From NCBI GenBank assembly GCA_001972305.1, contig BDDD01001582.1, positions 203,758 to 267,757 on the forward strand: a stretch of 64,000 nt of DNA. The letters run 5' to 3'. The translations under genes and the position numbers were made by a program. Shown here piece after piece: positions 35,536-46,810 of this stretch (positions are counted from its first letter, which is position 1; every line of letters starts with the position of its first letter). Origin of the DNA: Cephalotus follicularis (Eukaryota > Streptophyta > Magnoliopsida > Oxalidales > Cephalotaceae). Under the pieces are notes generated by a model. The model worked only from the letters and a program-made list of their open reading frames with translations. It searched no databases and was not told the origin of the DNA.

Positions 35536-38500
35536 ATGGACCAAAAATCAGCAACAGCGACAGCGAGGCTCACACAGTCGTCGGGGCCGGAGCGCAACCC
35601 GGACCCTCGGGTGCGCCTAATGTATTTAGTGAACGAGGGCGATTTAGAAGGTATTAAGGAGGTTTTGGATTCGGGTACTGATGTAATTAATTTCAAAGAT
35701 ATCGACGACCGCACCGCTTTGCACGTGGCCTCCTGTCAAGGTCGCACCGATGTTGTCCAATTGTTGCTCCACCGTGGCGCCGAAGTGGACACCAAAGACC
35801 GCTGGGGCAGCACCGTAATTTCATTATTATTCTTTCACTTTCATATTTCATTCATTATTAGTCAACAAATTGTTTATTTTTATGAATTTTTTCTTCTTTT
35901 AAATAGCCTCTTGCAGATGCAGTGTATTACAAAAACTGTGATGTGATTAAACTTTTGGAGAAACATGGTGCAAAGCCTCCAGTACGCTTTATTTCTCGAT
36001 TTTATTTTGTATTTTGTGTTGCGTTGTGTTGCATTTTATGCAATCATTAGGCATATTTGGATCCTCTATGTAGGTAGCTCCCATGCGTGTTCAAAATGCT
36101 ATTGAAGTCCCAGAGTATGAAATTGATTTGAGTGAGCTTGATTTTTCTAACAGTGTCAACATAACAAAGGTATCGGTATGAATGGCAATGCACCCATTAC
36201 CTTTCTGTTGGCTAATTAATAACGCTATCTTTATTGGTTTTGGTATTTGAAATATTTAACAGGGAACCTTTCGCATTGCGATATGGCGTGGGATTCAAGT
36301 TGCTGTTAAAACCCTCGGAGAGGAAGTGTTCACCGATGAAGATAAAGTGTGGGTTGGTTATACAAACATTGATTTCTTTTATATTTCTTAAAAGAGAATT
36401 TTATCAATGACCTTGGAGTTTTGATTTACTATTGTTGGGATTTCAGAAAGGCATTTAGAGATGAGCTTGCATTACTTCAGAAGATACGTCATCCGAATGT
36501 AGTTCAATTTCTGGGTGCTGTTACCCAAAGCAGTCCAATGGTGATAGTGACAGAATATTTACCTAAGGTTTGATTTTAAATTTACCAGAACCTCGAAAAG
36601 TTGTTGAGTGTTCTTTCCAGTTTCTACGTTCTTGGATTACTACTTTATTGTCAAAGTGTGCATTGACATATACCATTTTTTATAATCTTTCCGTTATGGC
36701 TTCTATTGACTCGGCATTCACATTTAGTTGTGTTTGATAAGTGCTCTGGCCAGTAGCAAGTCCAACATTGTCACATGAAAAGCGAACAGAATTAGATGTC
36801 TTTTTGTTAGTTTCCTTATTGTTTACTCCCTATAATTCCTATAAATTGTGCACGCATCCATACACTGATCTAACTCCACAAATAATAGGGCATCCATGAA
36901 TTGAGTTCATGTTGGATATTTCAATTATATGATTTATATATAATTCTGCTATTTTTTGTAACAATTTTCGGGAATCCTATGTCTCTGACTCTTTTGGTGA
37001 ACTAGAATATTTGTGTTATTAAATATGCTAGAAAATAAATTTTATTATCAAATGTTCTAGTTTGTTTTCTTTTCTTTGAAAGAACCTGAATATAGGAAAA
37101 TTAGAAACTGTTTCCATGTATCTGAGGTACACAGTCGAAAAGCTCGAGTACGGCTTATTTGATTTGCCACTGGCTGATCCTAATTTTCCAGTACCTTTAC
37201 ATGTTTCTCTATGTATGTGCTTTGTGTTATAATTTTGCAGGGAGATCTTCGTGCATATTTGAAAGAGAACGGTGCTTTAAAGCCAACACTAGCTGTAAAA
37301 TTTGCTCTTGACATTGCTAGGTGAATGAATTTTATTGCATGACAAATTGCCATTTCTGGATTGAGAACTTCTAGATATGTAAAATGATGCATGATCTATA
37401 TTCTCTTGCATAACCTTTTAATTGGAAATTTTGAGCTTTTTGTTTTTTAGGTGTGGCTTTTGGTTTTACAAAGAGCTTTTGACGTGTTCTTTCAGTGGCT
37501 TAGAATTTAATTTATTTAAGTTCAGTGTGGTTACGCTTGAAGTTCAACAATATAGATTCATGTTTGGATTTGCCTAATTTATGTTAAAATACAAAATAAA
37601 AAGAAAAATACAACAGTTTGAATGAAGAATATAAATGTGCTATAGATTGCAATCTTCAAAAAATGGTTATATGTGTAATTTTCCTAGGATTAATAGGGAG
37701 ATAAATTAGGTCAATATGTTATAAGTGATACCCATAATTCTCTTAACAAAAAAATTTAAAAGAAAAGCACCCATGATACATGCTCTCCATTAGAAAATCT
37801 GAAAGTGATATAGTAGTTGGCAGGGTTTGAGTATAACGATTAGAGGACTTTCATGAAATCGAGATAGAAATAGAAAAAGATGTTGAAATGTTATATTTAT
37901 TATCAAAATACTCTGTTTCATTACAGGAACAATAAATGTTTTGAATAACGGGTTTAGTATAATGTCACCATTCTTTGGCTGTACTGCACTTCAACCCAAG
38001 CTTATCGTTGCTGGCTCTGGATATCATTCATCATGATCTTGTTCAGTGACGAAGTTACACTATGCATAACAGGGGCAATTGCCCCTGTTAATTTGAAAAA
38101 AAAAAGTTTTATATCAATATTATTATTATCTTACATTAATTTTTTTGTCATATGTAATTGCCCCTGTTAATTTGAAAAAATTAAAATTAAAATTGTCCCT
38201 TTTGAGAAAAGATCCTGGCTTCGTCCCTGATCTTGGTGGCCTTGGAGCTGATTAATGCTAGCTGTCTGTGCTTTATTTAATCTGTAGCATGTTCAGAATT
38301 TCTCGAAATTTTGTACCTGCATATCTGGATTTTGGATGAGAGTTATTCTTGCTATATCTTATGCGTTCTTGGATATTTTTCTCAAATGTTATTGGAAATA
38401 TCATGATATATTTGCAGGGGGATGAATTATTTGCATGAACACAAGCCTGAAGCAATAATTCATAGGGATCTTGAGCCTTCGTAAGTTTTTCATCTTTCAG

Positions 38501-41007
38501 TATTTACATGTTGACTTGCTTGATATCTTCTCCGATATACATGCAGAATTTTCCACATGAAGTATGCATTAGTTTAACCTGCGTCATTAAACCATTGAAA
38601 GTGTCTTCATTGTTCATGAGTAAGGAAACAGAAATATACTGCGGGATGATTCCGGGCATCTGAAAGTTGCAGACTTTGGTGTCAGTAAACTGCTGAAATT
38701 TTCAAATACAGTTAGAGAAGACAAACCTGTGACATCTCAAGACACTTCCTGTAAGTATTATGCTTTACAAGAATCTATGTGCAGTTCATTGTTGTCTATC
38801 ACTGCTAGTTGGACAGGCTGTCTGTGAAATTACAGAATCAGCCATTTCCTCGGATTTCATTGAGGAAGGCAGATGCTAGTTTGGTAACTGTCTATAAATG
38901 GTGGCTGGTGAAAGGTTTACAGATTTTTGTGTTTTTTCCCCTGCAAATATAATATGGGTAGAGTGTTAGTTTTTTTCTGCAAGACATGTTAAAGTAATGA
39001 AAGTTTAAACGAAAAATTAAAATTTGCAAAGTTAATCCCATTAAATCTTAAAATCTATCTTTGCTTTGTTTCCTGGTCTTCGTGACATATCATTCTTTTC
39101 TGAGCAGGGCGATATGTGGCTCCTGAGGTTTACAAAAATGAAGAATATGATACAAAAGTGGATGTGTTTTCATTTGCTTTGATATTACAAGAGGTAATGC
39201 TGTGTGTGTGTGTGTGCCAAGAAATGAACAAATGTTGTAATAATTAAAATTTGGCTACCAAGTAGTAAAAATGGACCAAGACATCTGCCCTTTTCGAAAT
39301 GATGTGATAAGACGTAGATATGTCATCTAGTTAATTACGCTGGCATATGGGGGAAACTTGTGCCTTTCATAAGCCTATGACCTTTAAACCTTTTGAGAGT
39401 GGAAATTTGAAAATTCACTTTTACAGTGTAGACAATTATTTTATGAATCATAGTCATTTAAGAGATGTCGGAACTTAGGAAAACCTGGGGTGATTGATTA
39501 ACATCCATTTAGTCTAGAAGCTTAAGCTGATAGAGTAACATTTATTCATTTAAGAGTGAACACTTCTCGTTTGGCCCTTCACGACTCGATTATTTTATGT
39601 ACTACTATATTGTTCATGATGGATTACATCCAAGTATTAATGTGGGACATTTTGTACTGGTTAAAGTAATGCTTTTAACTTGTGGTTTCCATGCAAATGA
39701 TCTTAGATTGTCATCTAGTGTTTATCATAGTATAATATTTTATTTGTTATCTTATATTATTCTCTATTTTATATATTTGGTATCCTGTCGAATTGCGTTA
39801 AAGCAAATTTCTTTAGGCGGTATGCAATCCATATGCAGTTCGACAACCTTGCTTTTCACATCCACAGCATTGTTCCAGTTTCTATGTGCTTGATTTTTTC
39901 CCCAATTTCTCTGAATCTGGATTTTGTAGTCATAATTTTGTGAAATATGTGAGGTGCAAATGTTCTAGATGTTCTCTCCAAATACTGATGTTTTCAGTGA
40001 TTTTAGATGATTGAAGGCTGTCCACCATTTTATGCAAATCTAGAACGTGAAGTTCCGAAATTATATGTCACAAACGAGCGCCCACCTTTTAAAGCTTCTG
40101 CAAAGCAGTATCCAAAGGGACTGAAAGAGTAAGTTCAGGATAGTCCTTGGGCATCTTCTTTGTCTCAGTGGTGTTAATTTCTGTGTTGTAGTTTGGTTAT
40201 TGAAGATTTCTGATGTATCTGATACCATGTATTATCTTTCTACTTGGTTAATCTGCCCATACTTATTGTCATGAAATATTTAATAATGAATACAGTTGGT
40301 TGGAACTTGGAGTGTTGTGATCAGTCGTCTCCAAGTTTCCTGATGTTACATTTGAGTAAGGAGCATCATAGTTGGATTTTCTGAAGTTGTCTTGGAACAC
40401 TGCTATGATTGTTGACTATGCTATGTCAATGGTTGATCATAATGCATATTGTGCGGGCATTTGTATTTGGGTCCAATACAAGTTACCATAACATTGTGAT
40501 TGGAATTAAGAAAGCAAGCAAGGCCAGAAGTTTTACTTTGTAGCCTCAAATGACAGGGACAAGTATTTGCCAAAAATTGTAGGACTTAAAAGATATTTAA
40601 TTATGAGCCTTAAGAATATTGGCTTTTAACATAAGCTTGTTTTTCCATATGTATCGTAGCTTCCTTTGTGCAATTTTTAGGGCTGAAACGTACTCCGGAA
40701 GGTGGATCCTTATATTCTTTATTATTTGCATAAATATATAATGGTTAGTTTCTAATTTGAGGTAAATGAATTTGTTGGATGGTATTCTTGATATTCTTAT
40801 TAATGGATCTTCATTTTATTTTATTTTATTTTATTTTAGTTTATATGCATCTTGTCTAAGGCAAGTCATGAACTGTGATGTTATGATTATTTTAGGTTAA
40901 TTAACGAATGTTGGAGTGGGGAACCTTTAAACAGACCAACATTCAGGCAAATAATTGCGAGGTTGGATGCCATAAGTAAACGGCTTGCCCATAAGAGGCA
41001 TTCGAAG

Positions 41008-41044
<37 letters not shown>

Positions 41045-41748
41045 GTGTGTGTGTGTGTGTGTGTGTGAGTGAGTGTGTGTGTTTTGGAAGACCTATTTGT
41101 CAACTTGTGTAGTCCATGTGATAAACAGCATGAATGATGCTTATATTATAGTGAAATTTATTAAGATACCTTGTTTTTGCATCGGTAAGATTGTTTAAAT
41201 AATAGAGGTAAAGAAAGAAAAATGTTGTGGGGGGTGAGTGGAAGGTAAGGTCCTTACAAAGTATTCCTTAATTCTTTATTGAACAAAGAAATAAATTATT
41301 GTTTGAAAACAGATGGGCTTTGTATGATTTAAATTTTTTTTTCTGGATGGATGCTCTAAACCTCTTTTAAGTAAAGCTCCAAACTACGAGTGTGTAGTTT
41401 CCTTTACCATGTCTCCTGGCATATTTGTTTTCTTTGGTGCATAGAGCCTAGAGGTAGGTGAGGTCTTCAGTGTCACGGGACAATGCCACTGTTTGAGACT
41501 GATAACATGTATAGGGTTTACGTTGTCAGTCGCACACGGGGGCATTGTAGCCATGATAGTGAAGAATTTATCCAGAGGTGGACTTGCATCAATGTGGTGG
41601 CAGTGGCAGTCATTCTAAGGAGGTTTATGCATTGCTCTTGTACCATACACAGGTTTGGTCACTGAAATGTTTCCGGAAGTTTGAGTCCATTTTGAAGAGA
41701 GAGCGTTTAAATCCAAGAAGCCTTTCATCGCCCTCTATAACTAGATGA
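35536..41748 (+). CDS. Ankyrin-repeat Raf-like kinase, integrin-linked kinase (ILK) family, 12 exons, 444 aa
   Basis: Exons: 35536-35814, 35907-35981, 36074-36169, 36263-36348, 36447-36567, 37241-37320, 38418-38480, 38632-38750, 39108-39193, 40007-40128, 40896-41007, 41653-41748. All phases join without a stop. Residues ~27-118 are ankyrin repeats (DDRTALHVASCQGR, GSTPLADAV). The kinase domain follows: an atypical glycine loop (KGTFRIAIW) without GxGxxG, VAVK with Lys166, HRDLEPSN (261-268) where the usual Lys is Glu265, DFG (281-283) and APE (311-313). The tail is basic. HRDLEP is, as I recall, normal for plant ILKs, which are atypical kinases in stress and ion signalling. An in-frame ATG at 35323 was rejected because it lies in promoter-like sequence upstream of the TATA box. 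The donor of intron 11 runs directly into a CT/GT microsatellite. Confidence 0.95.
38044..38228. mobile_element. hAT-like MITE in ILK intron 6
   Basis: The ends are CAGTGACGAAG and CTTCGTCCCTG. The 8-bp flanks ATCTTGTT (38036-38043) and ATCTTGGT (38229-38236) match at 7 of 8, as for hAT insertions. GCCCCTGTTAATTTGAAAAAA occurs twice inside. 185 bp, no coding. Confidence 0.75.
41008..41071. repeat. (CT)n(GT)n compound microsatellite at an intron donor
   Basis: The intron begins GTT and passes at once into about 16 CT units, then CTATGTGTGTGT. The microsatellite therefore occupies positions +3 onward of the 5' splice site of ILK intron 11. Confidence 0.9.
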
Positions 41749-41905
41749 GTGGTTATTGCCTCTATGCTAGCAGAATCTCAGTTCTTTCCAGCTTCAACTA
41801 TGGCGTCGTGGCTTGTTTAGTTTCGCAAAATATAATCTTTATTTTGTCATCATGTTTTTGTTTTATTTGTCAAACACATGTTGTCTAATCTGTATTGGAA
41901 ACAAG
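41062..41905. repeat. Segmental duplication, copy 1: last intron, last exon and 3' flank of the ILK gene
   Basis: This segment recurs at about 45498-46515. Shared landmarks in order are TTTTGGAAGA, TATTTGTCAA, TGAATGATGCTTATATTATA, AGATGGGCTTTGTATGATTT, GAGGTCTTCAGTGTCAC, GGGGGCATTGTA, the exon 12 sequence and TTTTGTCATCATGTTTTTGTT. Confidence 0.9.
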
Positions 41906-42597
41906 GTTTATGAAATCGATATCAAAAAATATATTGAGGTTCACAAAATGCAGAAAGATGTTGAAATCGATTTAAAATATTGATATCGGTGAATATAAAA
42001 ATGTTGAAATCGATTTAAAATATTGATGAAATTTTGTAGAAAATTTTGAATATATATCAGTTCATTTAGACACGTTTAAGCATCAAAATATTTTTAAAAT
42101 ATCAGTCATAAGATATGTGGTGTAAAATATCAATAAACAATATTGTTAGAAATGTATAAATTATCCAAATTAAAGCATAAATTGAAGAGACAATCAACGT
42201 GAAAGAAATTTGTATAATTATGATGTTAATTAATTTTACAATGTTAATAACTTAATACCATATAGAGTTTTTATGCGGTTTGAAATCATCGATCACCAAC
42301 CCTCTAGTTGAAAGAGAACTAGTAATTCAATGTTGTTTTCCATCATCAAGTGAAGATATTGATTGGAATGTACGTTGAAATTTGAGATGAATATCCATAT
42401 TATCGTTCATAGTCAAAGGGTTGTCTATAAGGATCATGACTATATATATTATCTGTAGGATGCTTGTGACCAATTATCACCCTTTGATCCTATTTTTAAA
42501 CCATATGCACTTTGCTTCCTACTTACACTCATTGTCAGAGATATATGTCTTTATTTCTACGAAATGCACGTATTTAAGTCAAAATACAATAGATATT
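41906..42597. other. AT-rich spacer between ILK and GRP23-like genes
   Basis: It contains short repeats of ATCGATTTAAAATATTGAT (about 41965 and 42010) and no gene. Confidence 0.45.
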
Positions 42598-42988
42598 TAA
42601 AGAGTGAGTGGTTTTTGATCGTTTTGTTAAAAGAAAAGAGTAGTTTATTTTTTTCTTAAATATACGTTTAAACAATTTCTTTTATAAATCTAACTGTTAG
42701 ATGTGATAATCTATATACGTAGATCATCTACGTCAATTTTTAAGTGGATTTGATATTTCTAAGTATTTTATTTATTCATAACAATTTTAATTGTTAAGTC
42801 AATTATAATTATAATTGTTGAAATTATTATAAAAAAAGAAATATTTAGAGATATCTAATTCACTTAAAAATTGACACAAATGATGTATATATATAAATGA
42901 TCACATTTAACGGTTAATTTATAAACGAGTTCTTTAAACACATATTTAAGAAGAAGAAAAAAACACGACAGAAACGACTCACTTTGAG
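42598..42988. mobile_element. Fold-back MITE (family 1, copy A)
   Basis: The two halves are inverted over ~180 bp each. AGTGAGTGGTTTTTGATCG, CTTAAATATACGTTTAAA, AACTGTTAGATGTGAT and GTCAATTTTTAAGTGGAT in the left arm answer to the right arm read on the other strand. No coding. Copies B (53089-53405) and C (56640-56900) share the interior words. Confidence 0.75.
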
Positions 42989-43299
42989 GAATCCATTACT
43001 ATATTCTGATATATCAATAAATATTTTGTTAAACCAAATCAAAATGATTTTTTGTATCTAAACTTGTGAATATCTGATCGAATCCAAATCCTCTGCGATA
43101 ATTGCACTTGCAATCATTACAGTTTTAGTCATTAAATTAAAATCCAATGACTTTATACATTTATAATCATTTTAATCCAACGAATCTCTATAATAATGGA
43201 TTCGGATATCTATAGATATATCAGCTAAACAGAATATGGTAATCACTTATTGCAACATATCATCATTGACATCATCAAAAAAAGAAGAAAATTCTATAG

Positions 43300-43493
43300 T
43301 TGTCTGCATTCACTTTTTGGGCCTTGGGGCTCGTTTGACAAACAAACTTGGGCTTATGTAAATTTTAGGTAGCAATCATATTTCAAACACTCTCTAAAAT
43401 TTGAAAGATTAGGGTTTAAGCATTTGATCTCTAACTAAAACTCACACCTAGCTTTCTCTCCAGTCTCTAATAGCCACCACCACATCCACCGGC
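43300..43493 (+). promoter_or_regulatory. Upstream region and leader of the GRP23-like gene
   Basis: The last ~110 bp before the ATG (TTAGGGTTTAAGC, CTAACTAAAACTCACACC) look like a plant leader. The 5' part, GCATTCACTTTTTGGG with ACAAACAAACTTGGGC, recurs at 46811-46905. I see no clear TATA box. Confidence 0.4.
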
Positions 43494-45416
43494 ATGTCCC
43501 TCTACCGCCTCCTGCTCCGCTCCCTCCACCACCACAATCAACTCTCCTCCGCCACCGCCAAACCCTTCATTCTCCACTTCCACCACCTCTCCACTAACCC
43601 ATCATCTCCCAATGACCCTATCACCAACCCTAACCCTTCATTTCCCCAAACAGCAATCCCATCACCCCAAGACCCTAACTCCTACCCATCTCCACATCGT
43701 ACCTACGCCTTCTCCTCCGCCGAAGAAGCTGCCGCAGAGCGTCGCCGACGTAAACGCCGTCTCCGCATCGAGCCTCCTCTTCACGCCCTCCGTCGAGACC
43801 CCTCTCAGCCCCCTCCGCAACGCGACCCCAACGCCCCCCGCCTCCCGGACTCCACCTCCGCATTGGTCGGCCCCCGCCTCAACCTCCACAACCGCGTCCA
43901 ATCTCTCATCCGAGCCTCCGACCTCGACGCCGCCTCCGCTCTCGCCCGCAGGTCCGTCTTCTCCAACACCCGCCCCACTGTCTTCACTTGCAACGCCATC
44001 ATCGCCGCCATGTACCGTGCCAAGAGGTACGGCGACGCCGTCGCCTTGTTTCAATACTTCTTTAATCAATCCAATATTGTACCCAATATTGTTTCTTACA
44101 ATAATTTGATTAATGCGCACTGTGATGAGGGTCGTGTCGATGTGGGTCTGGAGGTTTATAGGCATATATTGGCGAATGCTCCCTTTAGTCCCTCGCCTGT
44201 TACCTATAGGCATTTAACTAAGGGTTTGATTGATGCCGGAAGGATTGGAGAGGCTGTGGATCTTTTGAGAGAGATGTTGAATAAAGGGCAGGGGGCAGAT
44301 TCTTTGGTGTATAATAATTTGATTAGCGGGTTTTTGAAGTTGGGTAATTTGGACAAGGCTAATGAGTTGTTTGATGAATTGAAGCAGAGGTGTACGGTTT
44401 ACGATGGGGTTGTGAACGCAACGTTTATGGATTGGTGGTTTAATCAGGGGAAAGAGAAGGAGGCAATGGAGTCTTATAAGTCTTTGTTGGAGAGGCAATT
44501 TAAGATGACTCCTATTACCTGTAATACCCTTTTGGAGGTTTTGCTTAAGCATGGGAAAAAACAGGAGGCTTGGGATTTGTTTGGGCAGATGTTGGATAAT
44601 CATAAACCACCAAATACACAGGCTGTGAATTCAGACACCTTTAATGTAATGGTGAACGAGTGTTTTAAGTTGCAGAAGTTTTCGGAGGCCATTGACACAT
44701 TTAAGAAAGTGGGGACTGCTGCGGGTTCAAAGCCTTTTGCCATGGATGTCGCTGGTTTTAATAATATTATTGCAAGGTTTTGTGAACATGAGATGCTAAC
44801 AGAGGTGGATAAACTGTTTGCAGAATTGTCGACAAAGTCATTGACGCCGGATTGCACGACTTATAGGACTTTGATTGATGCGTATATGAAGATGGACAGG
44901 ATCGATGACGCTTTCAAGGTATTTAACAAGATGGTTGATGCTGGTTTGAGGGTTGTTGCCAGTTTTGGGACTAGAGTGTTTGATGGGTTGATTAAGAATG
45001 GTAAGGCTGTGGAGGCTGCACAGATTTTGACAAAAATGGGAGAAAAGGATCCTAAACCGGACCCTCCAGTCTATGATGTTGTTATTAGGGGACTCTGTAA
45101 TGAAGGTGCATTCGACAGAAGCCGAGATATAGTTGATCAGATGTTGAGGCATGGTGTTGGTATCACCCCTGCACTGCGGGATTTTGTTTTAGATTCTTTT
45201 GGGAAAGTGGGGCGAGGTGAAGAGATTGAGAAGGTTTTAAATGCAAATCGGTGGGTTAACAATGCATCTCGTCCGCCTCCCCGGCAACCAGGACATTTCC
45301 GCTCTGATGGCAGTACAGCCAATTTCGGCTCCTTCCCCACAGATGGCAGGCAGCCACCATCAGGGCCTCCCCCGCTGGTGGCAGAGTTGCAGCTAGAATC
45401 CATCAGGGACCCTTGA
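43494..45416 (+). CDS. GRP23-like: Pentatricopeptide-repeat protein of the GRP23 type, lacking the Gln-rich tail, 640 aa
   Basis: The gene is intronless. The N-terminus (MSLYRLLLRSLHHHNQ) is Arg/Ser/His-rich and acid-poor, like a mitochondrial presequence. The block FSSAEEAAAERRRRKRRLRI at about residue 70-90 and ALVGPRLNLHNRVQSLIRAS then match Arabidopsis GRP23 as I remember it. PPR helices fill about 165-600 (VFTCNAIIAAMYRAKRY, SYNNLINAHCDEGRV, VYDVVIRGLCNEGAF). PPR proteins bind organellar RNA; GRP23 is reported in embryogenesis and mitochondrial RNA editing and carries a long C-terminal WQQ-repeat tail (total ~900 aa). Here the protein stops about 55 residues after the last PPR with a short Pro-rich end (QPPSGPPPLVAELQLE). 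The stop lies about 85 bp before a duplicated ILK segment, so the tail may have been lost in that rearrangement. Codon use is strongly GC-rich in the first ~550 bp. Confidence 0.92.
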   Translation: MSLYRLLLRSLHHHNQLSSATAKPFILHFHHLSTNPSSPNDPITNPNPSFPQTAIPSPQDPNSYPSPHRTYAFSSAEEAAAERRRRKRRLRIEPPLHALRRDPSQPPPQRDPNAPRLPDSTSALVGPRLNLHNRVQSLIRASDLDAASALARRSVFSNTRPTVFTCNAIIAAMYRAKRYGDAVALFQYFFNQSNIVPNIVSYNNLINAHCDEGRVDVGLEVYRHILANAPFSPSPVTYRHLTKGLIDAGRIGEAVDLLREMLNKGQGADSLVYNNLISGFLKLGNLDKANELFDELKQRCTVYDGVVNATFMDWWFNQGKEKEAMESYKSLLERQFKMTPITCNTLLEVLLKHGKKQEAWDLFGQMLDNHKPPNTQAVNSDTFNVMVNECFKLQKFSEAIDTFKKVGTAAGSKPFAMDVAGFNNIIARFCEHEMLTEVDKLFAELSTKSLTPDCTTYRTLIDAYMKMDRIDDAFKVFNKMVDAGLRVVASFGTRVFDGLIKNGKAVEAAQILTKMGEKDPKPDPPVYDVVIRGLCNEGAFDRSRDIVDQMLRHGVGITPALRDFVLDSFGKVGRGEEIEKVLNANRWVNNASRPPPRQPGHFRSDGSTANFGSFPTDGRQPPSGPPPLVAELQLESIRDP

Positions 45417-45497
45417 GTTCTTTTGTTGTGAATTCAAGTTCACATGGGTATTATGGTACACGGGTCAGGTATAATCTGTGCTTTTGCTTTTGTTCTT

Positions 45498-46515
45498 TTG
45501 TGTGTGTGTGTGCGTGTTTTGGAAGAGCTATTTGTCAAGTTGTGTAGTCCGTATGATAACCAGGATGAATGATGCTTATATTATACCAAAATTTATTAAG
45601 ATACCTTGTTTTTGTAGCAATAAGGTTGTTTAAAAAATAGAGGAAAAGAAAGAAAAATGTTGTGAGGGTGAGTGGGAAGGTAAGGACAAAGTAAACCTTA
45701 ATTCTTTCTTGAACTCAAAAATAAAATATTGTTTGAAACCAGATGGGCTTTGTATGATTTCAAAAAGAAATTCTGAATGGAGGCTCCAAACCTCTTTAAG
45801 TAAGCTCCATGCTACAAGTGTGAAGTATCCTTTACCATGTCTCCGACCGTATTTGTTCCATATTTGTTTTCTTTGGTGCCTAGAGGTAGGTGAGGTCTTC
45901 AGTGTCACAGGGCAATGCCTCTGTTTGAGACTGATATGTGGGTTACACATGTATAGGGCTCAGTTGTCAGTCTCACAAGGGGGCATTGTACCCATGATAG
46001 TGAAATTTTTTTCCAGGGGTAGTTGGTGCCACAGCTTGGCAGTGCCAGTCATTGTAACGAGGCTTCTGCATTGCTCTTGTACTATACACAGGTTTGGTCA
46101 CTGAAACGTATCCGGAAGTTTGGGTCCATTTTGAAGAGAGAGCGTTTAAATCCAAGCAGCCATTCATCGCGCTCTATAACCAGATGAGTAATTATGGCCT
46201 CTATGCTAGCTGAATCTCAGTTCTTTCTGGCTTGAACTATGGCATTGTGGCTTATTTAGTTTCAGAACATATAATCTGTATTTTGTCATCATGTTTTTGT
46301 TATATATGTCAAACTATGCTTTCCTGGGATATTGTGTTTACCTCCATCATCTGTGGGCTGAGAAATACAATGTACCGCTAGGACGGCTCTGATGTTCTCG
46401 AACCTGCCCCTTTTTTTTGGCAAAATTCTTAATAGAATTCATTATCATTTAATGTTGTGTACCAAAAAAAAAAACACATGGCTCATGCGAATTGTCTAAT
46501 CTGTATTGCAATAGG
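45498..46515. repeat. Segmental duplication, copy 2: ILK last intron, exon 12 and 3' flank, downstream of the PPR gene
   Basis: It is collinear with 41062-41905. It starts, like copy 1, next to a GT microsatellite. It carries an extra ~170 bp (about 46318-46490) before rejoining copy 1 at TTGTCTAATCTGTATTG. No other ILK exons are present between it and the PPR stop. Confidence 0.9.
46092..46187 (+). pseudogene. Orphan copy of ILK exon 12
   Basis: An intact acceptor (ATACACAG) precedes 96 bp that stay open and end in the same TGA as the parent exon at 41653-41748. I count seven differences from the parent, six of which change an amino acid (Cys to Arg, Phe to Ile, Glu to Gly, Arg to Ser, Leu to His, Pro to Arg). 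That pattern fits loss of coding constraint. There is no upstream kinase exon to splice to within several kb. Confidence 0.85.
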
Positions 46516-46810
46516 CAAATTTCTTCTTTTTTAACTATTAAGTACACGCTCATCTGCAGTTCTTCCTCAAGGAGGAGAGGAGGGGGCTGGGAGTGGGTGA
46601 GGCTATGGCTGCTAGAGGCAGATTGCCTGAAACATGCTGTTAAAGTCTCACTGCCCTGCGAGCAAAAATGACACTTTCCATGCTATTTGCAAAGGACTTA
46701 AAGGTTTGGGGCGAGAGCCTCCTAACATAGTTTTAGGACACGGTTACTATAGTAAGAACTGCCAAACGATGAAGCACACAATACACGTAATCATCAACAA
46801 CAAGACTTCG

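Noticed and set aside
43612-45403. Several long frames overlapping the PPR gene on both strands
   Set aside because: They are shadows of a GC-rich coding region. Only the 640-codon frame shows PPR motifs.
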